Below the pieces are notes generated by a model. It worked only from the letters and a program-made list of their open reading frames with translations, did not search any database and was not told where the DNA came from. From NCBI GenBank assembly GCA_002328185.1, contig DCWQ01000021.1, positions 5,583 to 69,582 of the forward strand: a stretch of DNA of 64,000 nucleotides, in the 5' to 3' direction. This document shows positions 34,711 to 43,165 of the stretch, piece by piece; position 1 is the stretch's first letter; each line of letters starts with the position of its first letter. The DNA comes from Dehalococcoidia bacterium UBA2158. GTDB taxonomy: Bacteria; Chloroflexota; Dehalococcoidia; Lucifugimonadales; UBA3495. Both the position numbers and the translations under genes were made by a program.

Positions 34711-36039
34711 TTAGCTCTTGAAAGTCTCTTCAGAGGCAAGGTCGCGCATGAACTTCAGGTATTCGGGGGTGGACATGTCCGGACGCTGACCTCCCGCGAT
34801 GCTGTTGCCGTGGGACGCGTCGTCGGCAAGTAGGTCGATGGCCGTGTTGGCCAGGGCCTTGGCTCCCTTGATCACGGCCAGGCTGTAGTCCTCGATCACG
34901 TAAGTCGCGCCGTGGCCGAGGCCGGTTGCACCGCCTACGTAGGGATGAATGACGGGCATTAGGCGGCTGATGTCGCCCATGTCGGTGGAGCCGCCCCGGT
35001 GGTCCACGTAGCCGACGTTCTCTTCGCCCACCAGTTCTGCAGCGTTGACCCGGAAAATCTCAGCCATCGCTTTGTTCTGCTTTAGCGGCATGTAGCCGGG
35101 AATGGTCTGAATCTTGACCTGGGCGCCCACTGCCATGGCACCGGCCCTAAGCGCCCGGTCCACCTTGGTGTTGGCGTCCATAAGCGCCTCCAGACTACGT
35201 CCCCGGACAAAGGTCTCCATGCGCACATCGGCGGGCACTGCGCTAACCGCCTCTCCGCCCTTGGTGATGATGGGGTGGACTCTGATGCTGTCCTCGTCCC
35301 GGAAGGTCTCCCGGTTGAAGTTGATGGCGGTCATCGCCATCATGGCGGCGTTCAGGGCGTTGATGCCCAGGTGGGGCGCGCCCCCTGCATGGGAGGCCTT
35401 GCCAATGAATTGGATGCGCTTGGCCACGGTGCCGTTGTTGGTGTTGCTGATGCACATAAGCTTTTCGGCCGGGTTGCTGGTGGTGTGGAGCATCATGGCC
35501 AGGTGGACGTCATCGAATTCGCCCAGGCGGACCAGTTCCGGTTTGCCGCCCAAGAACTCGATCTTGCCGTCGCGTCGCAGCCCGTCCCGGTATTCGATCT
35601 CGATGTATTCTTCAGCCGGGACCGCCATGAAGGCGAGACGCCCGGCCAGATGGTCAAGGACATTGGAGTTGGTTAGCGCCGTGGCCGCGCCCAGTATCAT
35701 GGCTATCTGGCAATGGTGCCCGCAGGCGTGGGCCGCGTTGGTGTCGGGGTCGGCATAGGGGTGATCGGAGACGATCAGAGAGTCTAGTTCGCCCAATATG
35801 GCCAGGGTCGGGCCGGGGGAGGTGCCCGAGGCGTCGGCCCGCACTCCCGTCACGGCCAGTCCACTCCTGGGCTGCATTCCCAGGACGGCGAACTGCTCGG
35901 CCACCAGCTTCGCGGTCTTGACCTCGCGGAACCCGGGCTCCGGGTTCTTGAGGATGGTCTTGGCCACGGCGGTCAGTTCATCGGCTTTGGCGTCGATGAT
36001 CTCCGCTGCACGGCGTTTCAGGTCCTCTTTCGAGGGCAT
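34711..36039 (-). CDS. M20 family metal-dependent amidohydrolase (copy 2)
   Basis: Paralogue of the next gene on the strand, with the same motifs: AHACGHHCQIAMILGA, VPAEEYIEIEYRDGLR and RGGSTDMGDISRLMPVIHPYVG. The start at 36039 (MPSKEDLKRRAAEI) has GGAGATT eight bases upstream; the frame extends to 36069 with a poorer start. The two copies are separated by 45 bases and appear co-transcribed. They differ in the loop after the second motif (EFLGGKPELVRLGEFD versus EFLGGKQELIRLGQFD), so they may have slightly different substrates. Confidence 0.9.
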   Translation of the reverse strand: MPSKEDLKRRAAEIIDAKADELTAVAKTILKNPEPGFREVKTAKLVAEQFAVLGMQPRSGLAVTGVRADASGTSPGPTLAILGELDSLIVSDHPYADPDTNAAHACGHHCQIAMILGAATALTNSNVLDHLAGRLAFMAVPAEEYIEIEYRDGLRRDGKIEFLGGKPELVRLGEFDDVHLAMMLHTTSNPAEKLMCISNTNNGTVAKRIQFIGKASHAGGAPHLGINALNAAMMAMTAINFNRETFRDEDSIRVHPIITKGGEAVSAVPADVRMETFVRGRSLEALMDANTKVDRALRAGAMAVGAQVKIQTIPGYMPLKQNKAMAEIFRVNAAELVGEENVGYVDHRGGSTDMGDISRLMPVIHPYVGGATGLGHGATYVIEDYSLAVIKGAKALANTAIDLLADDASHGNSIAGGQRPDMSTPEYLKFMRDLASEETFKS

Positions 36040-36218
36040 CAGGCAATCTCCAAATCTGCCGCGGATCATTCAGGCTCCGGGCGGTGGTGTTGCGAGCGGT
36101 GTTGATTGTAACAAAGGCAGCCTGGGATGGGTATCCCGGAGTGTATAATGGCCGGGCTGCAGCTGAGCCTTAGGCTAGGCTCAAATCGTGCCTTGGCTCT
36201 TTCTATCCAAACACCCAT

Positions 36219-37352
36219 ATGAAGATAATCATCGCCCCTCAGGGATTCAAAGGCGGCATCTCCGGTCTGGAGGCCGCCCGGGCCATCGCTCGTGGTGTCA
36301 TGGCGGCCGCTCCCGATGCCGAGACGGTCCTGCTTCCGGTGGCCGACGGCGGCGATGGGACGCTGCACGCCCTCGTGGACGCCACTGGAGGTCAGATATT
36401 CACCAGCACGGTCACCGGCCCCATCAACCAGCAGGTGGAGGCCCAATGGGGCGTCATGGGTGAGGGCCGCACCGCCGTGATCGAGATGGCCCAGGCCTCG
36501 GGGTTGGCGATGGTCCCACCGCGCCGCCGCAACCCAAAAATCACCACCACCCTGGGCACCGGCCAGATACTCAAAGAAGCGTCGGAAAGAGGTTTTGAGC
36601 GGGTCATTGTCGGTCTAGGGGGTAGCGCCACCAATGATGGAGGTGCCGGTATGGCGACTGCGCTGGGAGTCAGATTCCTCGACTCTGCTGGTAATGCCCT
36701 TCCGCCGGGCGGCGCCGCCCTGACGCAACTGGACCGAATCGACACATCAGGGGTGCTGAAGAGCATCGCCGGTGTGGAGATAATCGCCGCGACCGACGTG
36801 ACCAACCCCCTGTGCGGGCCCACCGGCGCGTCAGAGATATTCGGCCCTCAAAAAGGAGCGTCGAAAGAGGTGGTTGCCGAGCTGGACGCCGCGCTCCGGA
36901 ACTTCGCCCAGGTGGTACGAAGAGACACGGGGCACGACATTCTTGACATACCGGGTGCCGGAGCGGCCGGTGGGCTGGGTGCGGGGCTGGTCGCCTTCGC
37001 CGGGGCCAAGATTCAGTCTGGAATCGACATGGTCTGCCAGGTGTTGGGCTTTGAACGACATCTGGAAGGCGCAGACCTGGTGATCACCGGCGAGGGCCGG
37101 GCGGACCTGTCCACAGTCTTCGACAAAGCCCCTGTTGGCGTGGCGCGCCATGCCCAGGCCCACGGGGTGCCCACGGTGCTGCTGGCGGGCAGTCTGGGCG
37201 ATGGGCACGAAGAGCTGTACAAACATGGCGTGGCGTCAGTGCTGTGCATATCGGACGGGACCATGACTTTTCAGCAGGCCCTGGGCCGGACGGGTGTGAT
37301 GCTCGAAGGGACAGCGGAACGGGCGGTGCGGTTGTTTCTGTTGAAACCTTAG
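36219..37352 (+). CDS. Glycerate kinase (GlxK/GarK family)
   Basis: Glycerate 2-kinase of the GlxK/GarK type, phosphorylating D-glycerate to 2-phosphoglycerate. The family N-terminus KIIIAPQGFKGGISGLEAAR and the motif LPVADGGDGTLHALVDATGG are clear, followed by IVGLGGSATNDGGAGMATALG (two-domain fold) and VITGEGRADLSTVFDKAPVGVA near the end. The 377 residues match. The ATG has no strong ribosome site; a TATAAT at 36144-36149 lies 70 bases upstream. The stop overlaps the convergent CaiB gene by four bases. Confidence 0.93.
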   Translation: MKIIIAPQGFKGGISGLEAARAIARGVMAAAPDAETVLLPVADGGDGTLHALVDATGGQIFTSTVTGPINQQVEAQWGVMGEGRTAVIEMAQASGLAMVPPRRRNPKITTTLGTGQILKEASERGFERVIVGLGGSATNDGGAGMATALGVRFLDSAGNALPPGGAALTQLDRIDTSGVLKSIAGVEIIAATDVTNPLCGPTGASEIFGPQKGASKEVVAELDAALRNFAQVVRRDTGHDILDIPGAGAAGGLGAGLVAFAGAKIQSGIDMVCQVLGFERHLEGADLVITGEGRADLSTVFDKAPVGVARHAQAHGVPTVLLAGSLGDGHEELYKHGVASVLCISDGTMTFQQALGRTGVMLEGTAERAVRLFLLKP

Positions 37353-38593
37353 ATGATTCCCTGTTCCCTTAACCGGTCCAGATCCGCATCGGACATGCCT
37401 AAGTGGTGGCGGTAGACCAAGTCGTTGTCATGACCTAAGGGAACGGAACCGCGCCAGATCTTGCCTGGTGTTTCTGAGAATTTGGGGATGATACCAGTCC
37501 CTTTGACCTTCCTGCCAAGCTGCAGGTCATCCCACTCGGTATGTATTTCCCTGGCCCGGTAGTGGGGGTCTTCAGCGATGTCTTTGGTGGTCATCACGGC
37601 GCTGCAGCCAATCTGAGCCGCGTTCATTATCTCCACCACTTCTTTGACCGTATGGTCTTCCAACCAACCCCGCAGGATGGCATCGAATTCGATTCCGGGG
37701 ATGGATTCAGGGTTGCTCCGGGCTTCTAGCCGGTACGCTGCGGTGGTGTCCATGCCCAACACCCTGCATACGCGGTCGAACACCGTCCCCAAGGCGGCGA
37801 TGGCCACCCACCCGTCTTTGGCATGGTAGGTGCCAAAGGGTTGGCTCCGTCCACTCTGGTTGCCGCGGCGCTCGGGCACGATCTCTGTTTCGAAATACTC
37901 CACCATCGAGCCGGACATCACCTTGTGCACGGCCTCGTACTGCGCTAGATCGATCACCTGGCCTTTTCCGGTGCTTTGGGCATGGATATAAGCTGCCAGA
38001 GACGACCACAAACACATCTGGGAGGTGGTGTAATCTGCGGCCAGAGGTCTGGCAGTCATCGGTGGTTCCGGGTCCGCGGAGCCCGTGATTGCCATGGTTC
38101 CGCCAAACGCTTGGCCTATAGGGTCGTAGGAGGCCCGATTCAGATAGTCGGGGTGGCCGGTCTGCCCGTAACCGGATACGTGGGTGATTACGATTGCGGG
38201 ATTTGCGGCCAAAACCGTCGCATCGTCCAAGTCCCATTCAGTAAACGTGCCAGCCTTGGAACTCTCCATCCAGATATCGACTCCGGCTATCAACCGGAGG
38301 AACATCTCCCTGCCTTCACGGGAAGTGAAATCCAAGGTGGTATGGAAGGTGTTTCGCCGGTCTTGAAGCCACAGGGGATTAAACCTGAGGCCGTCTTTAA
38401 CTTTGGTGACGACACCCGTGCCCCGGGTAACATCGCCGAAGCGCGGACGCTCTATCTGAATCACTTCGGCCCCCATCTCTGCCGCCAAAGCTGCGGCAAA
38501 CGGCTGGGCGACGATGGTCCCGGTAGACAGGATGCGCACCCCTTGGAGCGGACCGAATTGCTCCGGAAGAAGCGACTCCGCTCTGGGCGACAT
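37349..38593 (-). CDS. CaiB/BaiF class III CoA-transferase (copy 1)
   Basis: Class III CoA-transferase that moves CoA between carboxylic acids. The N-terminal VRILSTGTIVAQPFAAALAA and EMGAEVIQIERPRFGD are the family fold start, and the catalytic-type Asp stands in GQTGHPDYLNRASYDPIGQ, aligned with the Asp of the formyl/oxalyl-CoA family. Length (414) is typical. The start abuts the HEPN stop with no gap, so it is the last gene of an MNT-HEPN-CaiB operon. The acid substrate is not predictable. It converges with the glycerate kinase gene. Confidence 0.92.
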   Translation of the reverse strand: MSPRAESLLPEQFGPLQGVRILSTGTIVAQPFAAALAAEMGAEVIQIERPRFGDVTRGTGVVTKVKDGLRFNPLWLQDRRNTFHTTLDFTSREGREMFLRLIAGVDIWMESSKAGTFTEWDLDDATVLAANPAIVITHVSGYGQTGHPDYLNRASYDPIGQAFGGTMAITGSADPEPPMTARPLAADYTTSQMCLWSSLAAYIHAQSTGKGQVIDLAQYEAVHKVMSGSMVEYFETEIVPERRGNQSGRSQPFGTYHAKDGWVAIAALGTVFDRVCRVLGMDTTAAYRLEARSNPESIPGIEFDAILRGWLEDHTVKEVVEIMNAAQIGCSAVMTTKDIAEDPHYRAREIHTEWDDLQLGRKVKGTGIIPKFSETPGKIWRGSVPLGHDNDLVYRHHLGMSDADLDRLREQGII

Positions 38594-38995
38594 TTAGACG
38601 ATCCGCTCTTTGGTGAATCCCAAGACCTGGGCGGATAGCTCGATAGACCGCTCGGCGTCGATCTCGTCGAAGGCTTCAGAGCAGGTGCCGCTGGGCAGGA
38701 ACTCGGGATACCGGGTGATGTAGTGGTATTTATCCAATTGGCGGGCTTCCGCCTTCACGGTGTCGAACATCATGTCGAAGAGTTTGGCATCCTCGCACAG
38801 GTCCAGGAGCGAATGACCCCAGACGTCCTCGACCCGCTTGTGGTACAGGTAGGCTTTGATGGCCTTTTCCGCCGCCTGCTGTCCCATGAAGCAGGCCAGG
38901 TTGTGCCGCCCGCCTTCTTTTAGGAATTTGGCGTCTTCCAAATCTTGTTCTGCCTGGCGCAACCAGCGGGCGCCCTCTGCCAGGTAATCAGCCAT
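38594..38995 (-). CDS. HEPN-domain protein
   Basis: Small HEPN protein (PF05168-type, 133 residues from the ATG at 38995, MADYLAEGARWLRQAEQDL). Conserved features are the GGRHNLACFMGQQAAEKAIK helix, WGHSLLDLCEDAK and YHYITRYPEF. The RX4-6H ribonuclease motif typical of toxic HEPNs is not obvious, so toxicity cannot be claimed. The start overlaps the MNT gene by 8 bases and the stop abuts the CaiB start. A longer reading from 39019 is possible but has no better site. HEPN-MNT pairs commonly form toxin-antitoxin modules. Confidence 0.85.
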   Translation of the reverse strand: MADYLAEGARWLRQAEQDLEDAKFLKEGGRHNLACFMGQQAAEKAIKAYLYHKRVEDVWGHSLLDLCEDAKLFDMMFDTVKAEARQLDKYHYITRYPEFLPSGTCSEAFDEIDAERSIELSAQVLGFTKERIV

Positions 38996-39332
38996 TGTTA
39001 AATATCTCCCGTCCTTCACGGCAGGCTTTGGCCAACGCCGGCAGCTTCTCCTTCATATCCTCGAACTCTGCCGGAGTGTAGACCAGGGTGTCTATGTCTG
39101 TGGAGCTTGGCAGGTGGTACGAGAAGAAATCGGCGCGCCGTCCGAAGGAATATTCTGTGTCATGGACGATGATTAGCTCTATCTTGGTGTCGGGTTTGTA
39201 GTCGCCGGCGGCCATGTCGCCGCTCAGTATGACCTTCTCGACTCCCAGAATGGGGATCATCTCCTCGATCACTACCAAGTCCCGCTCCAGCATCTGCCTG
39301 CGGAACTCGCCAAATCCAACGCGCATGGGCAT
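38988..39332 (-). CDS. MNT-like nucleotidyltransferase with altered catalytic motif
   Basis: Minimal nucleotidyltransferase partner of the HEPN gene. The GSxxxG-SDxD motif is changed: GDMAAGDYKPDTKIEL (residues 38-53) has Asp in place of the Ser, Lys50 in place of the first catalytic Asp, and Glu52 for the second. The core fold and surrounding sequence remain (EMIPILGVEKVILSG). It is the first gene of the operon; AAGGTG precedes the ATG. Catalysis is unlikely unless a different metal arrangement is used; a structural or antitoxin-type role is the alternative. Confidence 0.78.
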   Translation of the reverse strand: MPMRVGFGEFRRQMLERDLVVIEEMIPILGVEKVILSGDMAAGDYKPDTKIELIIVHDTEYSFGRRADFFSYHLPSSTDIDTLVYTPAEFEDMKEKLPALAKACREGREIFNNG

Positions 39333-39390
39333 GTGGGTTCACCTTTTTTGGTGGGTGGGTCTTTGGAATTTGGGGGCGAAGAGTCGAGAG

Positions 39391-39432
39391 AGCCCCCATC
39401 CCAACCTTCCCCCGTTGCGACGAGGGAAGGGA
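39391..39432. repeat. Dispersed palindromic repeat, family A
   Basis: CCCCCATCCCAACCTTCCCCCGTTGCGACGAGGGAAGGGA, in the gap between lutC and the MNT gene. Hairpin with imperfect arms; same family as near 32121. Confidence 0.5.
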
Positions 39433-39440
39433 TTGTTGTT

Positions 39441-40199
39441 CTACCCTAAAATGACCATGTGGACTTCTTTGGGGCCGTGGACGCCTTCTATGATGGTCAT
39501 TTCTATGTCTGCTGTGCGGCTGGGCCCGGTGATGAAGTTCAGGTAGCTGCCCATCTCGCCGCCCCGCTGATGATACTCCAGCCGGCGTAACAAGAACAGG
39601 TCATCTAGAGACTCTAATATGTCCTTGGGGCGCACCAACGCGATGTGGACCGGCGGCACCAGGGACACCAAGCGGCTCAACCCTTGTCTGGGCAAAACGA
39701 CCAGCGACCCGGTCTCGGCCAGGGCGTAGTCAGCCCCCGTAATGCCGATGCCGGACTGCCGTATCTCTTCCCGCAGCGCCTCTCGCGTGTTCGTCTCATC
39801 CCGTTCGACCGTGGTCACCTTCAGCCCCATGTTGGCCAGGGCTGCGTCCACGGGAACCGAGTCAAAGACGTCTTGGGCAGAGCGGACGACGTTGGTGGCT
39901 TCAGAGTCGCGAGCCACGGACTCGATGTAACCGATGGCCTCTTCCACTCCCAAAGCCCGGTGGACATTCCAGCCGCCCAGGGCGGCCATCTCGGCCAGTT
40001 TGTCCAGGAGGGCCGGCAGGTTCTCTTCCAGCCGTTTGCGAATCTGGGAGGATTGTTCCTCCATCTCCAGTACAGTGTCAGTCAAACGTGGGTAAGGCTC
40101 TGCAGGAGGAACGTCGCCGCGGCCCAGCGCTTGTCGCACCGATCGGAGAAATTCTGCCTTGGGCGTTCCCAGCAGTTCGCTGGACTCAGGAGTCGTCAC
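39441..40199 (-). CDS. lutC: LutC: lactate utilization protein C (LUD domain)
   Basis: Soluble LUD-domain subunit of the LutABC L-lactate oxidation complex. The LUD domain covers about residues 60-250, with GADYALAETGSLVVL and SRTADIEMTIIEGVHGPKEVHM the recognisable pieces. The GTG at 40199 (VTTPESSELLGTPKAEF) is preferred over ATG 40226; GAAAGGG stands upstream. It overlaps lutB by 14 bases. Gene order on the strand is lutA-lutB-lutC, as in Bacillus. A repeat follows at 39391-39432. Confidence 0.92.
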   Translation of the reverse strand: MTTPESSELLGTPKAEFLRSVRQALGRGDVPPAEPYPRLTDTVLEMEEQSSQIRKRLEENLPALLDKLAEMAALGGWNVHRALGVEEAIGYIESVARDSEATNVVRSAQDVFDSVPVDAALANMGLKVTTVERDETNTREALREEIRQSGIGITGADYALAETGSLVVLPRQGLSRLVSLVPPVHIALVRPKDILESLDDLFLLRRLEYHQRGGEMGSYLNFITGPSRTADIEMTIIEGVHGPKEVHMVILG

Positions 40200-41661
40200 G
40201 AGACAACCCTTTCTCCCATAGTTCATGGAAAGTCTGCTTGGGCAGGGTGGGCAGGTCTCTAGCCTTATTCCACTTCGACAAAGGCGGCAGCGGCGCGGAC
40301 CTGATCCATTTTCCGTCCTTGGTCAGAGGCGAGAAGAACGGCATCAGATGTTCGGCTTTCTGCAAAATCCGTCCTAACCTAGCGGCCATGCGCAACAGAC
40401 CAGGACTGCTCATCAATCTGGCGTAGGCCCGGGCGAAGAGCCGTTCGCTGGCCGGCGCGGAACGTACATCCGGGTCGGGACTCTCGGCGGTCTTCTTCCT
40501 CAGGTCCAAGAGCATCCTGGGGATATTTATATTGATGGGACAGACCTCGCGGCAGGCCCCGCAGAGACTGGAGGCTTGGGGCAGCTCGCTAGCCTGTTTC
40601 AGACCGACCAGCATGGACGAGACCACCGCGCCGATGGGGCCGGGATAGACCCAACCGTAGGCGTGGCCGCCTATACGGGCGTAGATCGGGCAGATGTTCA
40701 AGCAGGCCCCGCAGCGGATGCAGTACAAGGCCTCCCGCAGCGTCGGGTCCGCCAGCATCTTGGAGCGTCCGTTGTCCACCAGGATGAGATGGAACTCCTC
40801 AGGCCCGTCCTCGTCGTCAGAGCGCCGGGGCCCAGTGGTCATGCTCACATAGCTGGTGATACGCTGGCCGGTGGCAGACTGGGGCAGTATCCGGAGGAAG
40901 ATGGACAGGTCCTGCATGGACGGAATGACCTTCTCCATGCCGGTAATGCCGATGTGTATCCGGGGGGCCGAGGTGCAGAGACGGCCGTTGCCCTCATTGG
41001 TGATGATCACTAGCGTGCCGGTCTCGGCGACCACGAAGTTGGCCCCGCTGATGCCAAGGTCGGCCTCCATGAACTTGTCCCGCAAAACCTCACGGGCAGT
41101 GGCGGCCATGTGGTAGATGTCCTCGTCGTAGGGGATGCCCAGCTTCTCGGTGAACAGCTCAGCCACGTCCTCTTTGGACTTGTGCAACGCCGGGGCGACC
41201 AGGTGGGAAGGGGTTTCTTCGGCCAGTTGGATTATGTACTCGCCCAGGTCTGTCTCCCATACCTCCACACCCATGGCTTCCAAGACGGGGTTCAGGCCCA
41301 GTTCCTCGGACACCATGCTCTTGCTCTTGGTGGCGATCTTCACGTTCCGGGTGCGGGCGATGTGGGCGACAATCTCATTGGCTTGATCGGCGTCCTTGGC
41401 GAAGTGAAGGTGCCCACCGGCGGCGATGATATTGGTGTAGAGCAAGTCCAGGTAGTAATCAAGGTGCTCGATGGTGTGGGCCTTGATATCCCGGGCTTCC
41501 TGCCGCCAAGTGTCCCAGACCTCGGGGGTGGCGTCGGCGACGCGGGCTAGGCGAGCTACTTCGAAACCGGAAGCCACGCGGTCCAGTGCCCGGCGTAGTT
41601 TGGGGTCAGAAATCGCAGCGGCTGACGCGGAGGAAAATTCTTGTGTCTTTATCTCGGGCAA
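40186..41661 (-). CDS. lutB: LutB: lactate utilization iron-sulfur protein
   Basis: Iron-sulfur subunit of the lactate-oxidation complex. The N-terminal half is a LUD-like domain (ETGTLVIITNEGNGRLCTSAP), and two cysteine clusters, YCIRCGACLNICPIYARIGG and SLCGACREVCPININIP, bind the [4Fe-4S] clusters near residues 310-375. Length 491 is normal. It probably starts with TTG at 41661, only 11 bases after the lutA stop; no strong site was seen. Together with lutA and lutC it oxidises L-lactate to pyruvate, feeding the respiratory chain. Confidence 0.93.
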   Translation of the reverse strand: MPEIKTQEFSSASAAAISDPKLRRALDRVASGFEVARLARVADATPEVWDTWRQEARDIKAHTIEHLDYYLDLLYTNIIAAGGHLHFAKDADQANEIVAHIARTRNVKIATKSKSMVSEELGLNPVLEAMGVEVWETDLGEYIIQLAEETPSHLVAPALHKSKEDVAELFTEKLGIPYDEDIYHMAATAREVLRDKFMEADLGISGANFVVAETGTLVIITNEGNGRLCTSAPRIHIGITGMEKVIPSMQDLSIFLRILPQSATGQRITSYVSMTTGPRRSDDEDGPEEFHLILVDNGRSKMLADPTLREALYCIRCGACLNICPIYARIGGHAYGWVYPGPIGAVVSSMLVGLKQASELPQASSLCGACREVCPININIPRMLLDLRKKTAESPDPDVRSAPASERLFARAYARLMSSPGLLRMAARLGRILQKAEHLMPFFSPLTKDGKWIRSAPLPPLSKWNKARDLPTLPKQTFHELWEKGLSRDDS

Positions 41662-41672
41662 TAGAGTCAGGC

Positions 41673-42434
41673 CTATTTAGATTCGGCGTCCAGGATCTGG
41701 GCCAGGTGCCGGATCTTGATGTTCGACCCCTGACGGTTCAACGCCCCGCCCATGTTCATCAGGCAGCTCATGTCGCAGGACACCAGTGTTTCGGCGCCGC
41801 TGGCCTGTACGTTGGCGATCTTGTCGCCGACCATGCCCTCGGAGATATGGGGGAATTTCACCGAGAAGGTGCCGCCAAAGCCGCAGCAGATCTTGGCGCC
41901 CTCCAGTTCTTTCTCTTCCAGTCCGGGCACGGAGTTGAGCAATTTGCGGGGCTGGGTTTTAACGCCCAATTCGCGCATGAGATGGCAACTGGGGTGGTAG
42001 ACGGCGGCCCCCTGGTAGGTGGCGCCGCAGACCGATGCGTCCTCAACCTTCAGGACATCCACCAGGAACTCAGAGAATTCGTAGGTCTTGGCGGCCAGGG
42101 TCTTGGCTTGTTCAAGCAGTTCAGGTTCTTCCGCAAAAAGTTCGAGATAAAAGATTCGCAGCGTAGCGGCGCAGGAACCCGACGGCACAACCACGTATTC
42201 GCTATTTTTGAACTGTTCTAGAGCGCGCTTAGCCAGGGTGCGAGCCTCTTTGTTGAAGCCGGTGTTGTAGACCGGTTGGCCGCAGCAGGTCTGGTCCTTG
42301 GGGAAGCCAATGATGACGCCCAGCCGCCGCAGCACATTGACCACGCTGACACCGACCTCGGGGTAGAGCTGGTCGATGATGCATGTGACGTAAAGATCGG
42401 CGGTGATGTGGGCTTTCTGGGTCAAGAGGCTCAC
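41673..42434 (-). CDS. lutA: LutA: lactate utilization CCG-domain protein
   Basis: Subunit with two CCG cysteine motifs: FPKDQTCCGQPVYNTGFN near residue 45 and GAKICCGFGGTFSVKFPHIS near 200, with SCDMSCLMNMGG between the last motif and the end. The family uses these for cluster binding in a heterodisulfide-reductase-like module. Length 253 is usual. It begins the lutABC row; the gap to the divergent PaiB gene (42435-42541) has no clear promoter, although a TAAAAT at 42497-42502 faces the other way. Confidence 0.92.
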   Translation of the reverse strand: MSLLTQKAHITADLYVTCIIDQLYPEVGVSVVNVLRRLGVIIGFPKDQTCCGQPVYNTGFNKEARTLAKRALEQFKNSEYVVVPSGSCAATLRIFYLELFAEEPELLEQAKTLAAKTYEFSEFLVDVLKVEDASVCGATYQGAAVYHPSCHLMRELGVKTQPRKLLNSVPGLEEKELEGAKICCGFGGTFSVKFPHISEGMVGDKIANVQASGAETLVSCDMSCLMNMGGALNRQGSNIKIRHLAQILDAESK

Positions 42435-42541
42435 TTCCGTATCTGGGTATGGGAAGCGTAACAGAGGCGTGGACAGCTAGCAACTTTGGGGAGTAGTAAA
42501 ATGCTTGCAAGACACCAGTGAATTATCATCCGAGGAATGTG

Positions 42542-43162
42542 ATGTACAACCCCAAATACTACGAAGTTACCGATAAAACCAAGTTGTTCGAATTCATGCA
42601 GGACAACAGCTTTGGCATCCTGTTCTCCCACACTGGCGACGAGCCTATGGCCACCCATCTGCCGTTCGTCATAGATGGGCAAAGCGGAGAGCAGGGGCTC
42701 ATTCTAGGGCACATGGCCAAGGCCAACCGCCAGTGGCGTTATGCCGACGGTCAGCAGGTGATGGTAGTCTTTCATGGCCCCCACACCTACGTGTCGCCGA
42801 CCTGGTATCAGGAAGAAGAGGTGGTGCCGACCTGGAATTATGTCGCCGTCCACGTCACCGGCATCTTCCGAGCCTTTGAAGACAAGAAAGGGATGGAAGA
42901 GACTGTCGCCAGGCTTACGGCCCAACATGAGGCATCCCAACCCAAGCCATGGCAGATGGATTTCAACACCGAATATTCGGACCAGATGCTCAAGCGAGTC
43001 GTCGGATTCCAGATCGAGATAACCTCGCTACAGGGTAAGTGGAAGCTGAACCAGAACCAGTCAGACGAGCGCCGCAAGCGAGTAGCCAAGCAACTCAAAA
43101 TCGCGGGTGGAGAGGTCAATATTCGGGTGGCTGAGTTGATTGATGAAGATATCGCGGGGTAA
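42542..43162 (+). CDS. PaiB-family FMN-binding protein
   Basis: FMN-binding split-barrel protein of the PaiB family, named for negative regulation of sporulation and protease synthesis in Bacillus. It begins MYNPKYYEVTDKTKLFEFMQ and carries the family block VMVVFHGPHTYVSPTWYQEE followed by VPTWNYVAVHVTG. The start at 42542 has GAGG at good spacing; the frame extends to 42518 without a better start. Four bases separate it from the FAD oxidoreductase, so the two form an operon. Flavin sensing and a small-molecule detoxifying role are alternatives. Confidence 0.88.
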   Translation: MYNPKYYEVTDKTKLFEFMQDNSFGILFSHTGDEPMATHLPFVIDGQSGEQGLILGHMAKANRQWRYADGQQVMVVFHGPHTYVSPTWYQEEEVVPTWNYVAVHVTGIFRAFEDKKGMEETVARLTAQHEASQPKPWQMDFNTEYSDQMLKRVVGFQIEITSLQGKWKLNQNQSDERRKRVAKQLKIAGGEVNIRVAELIDEDIAG

Positions 43163-43165
43163 CTG

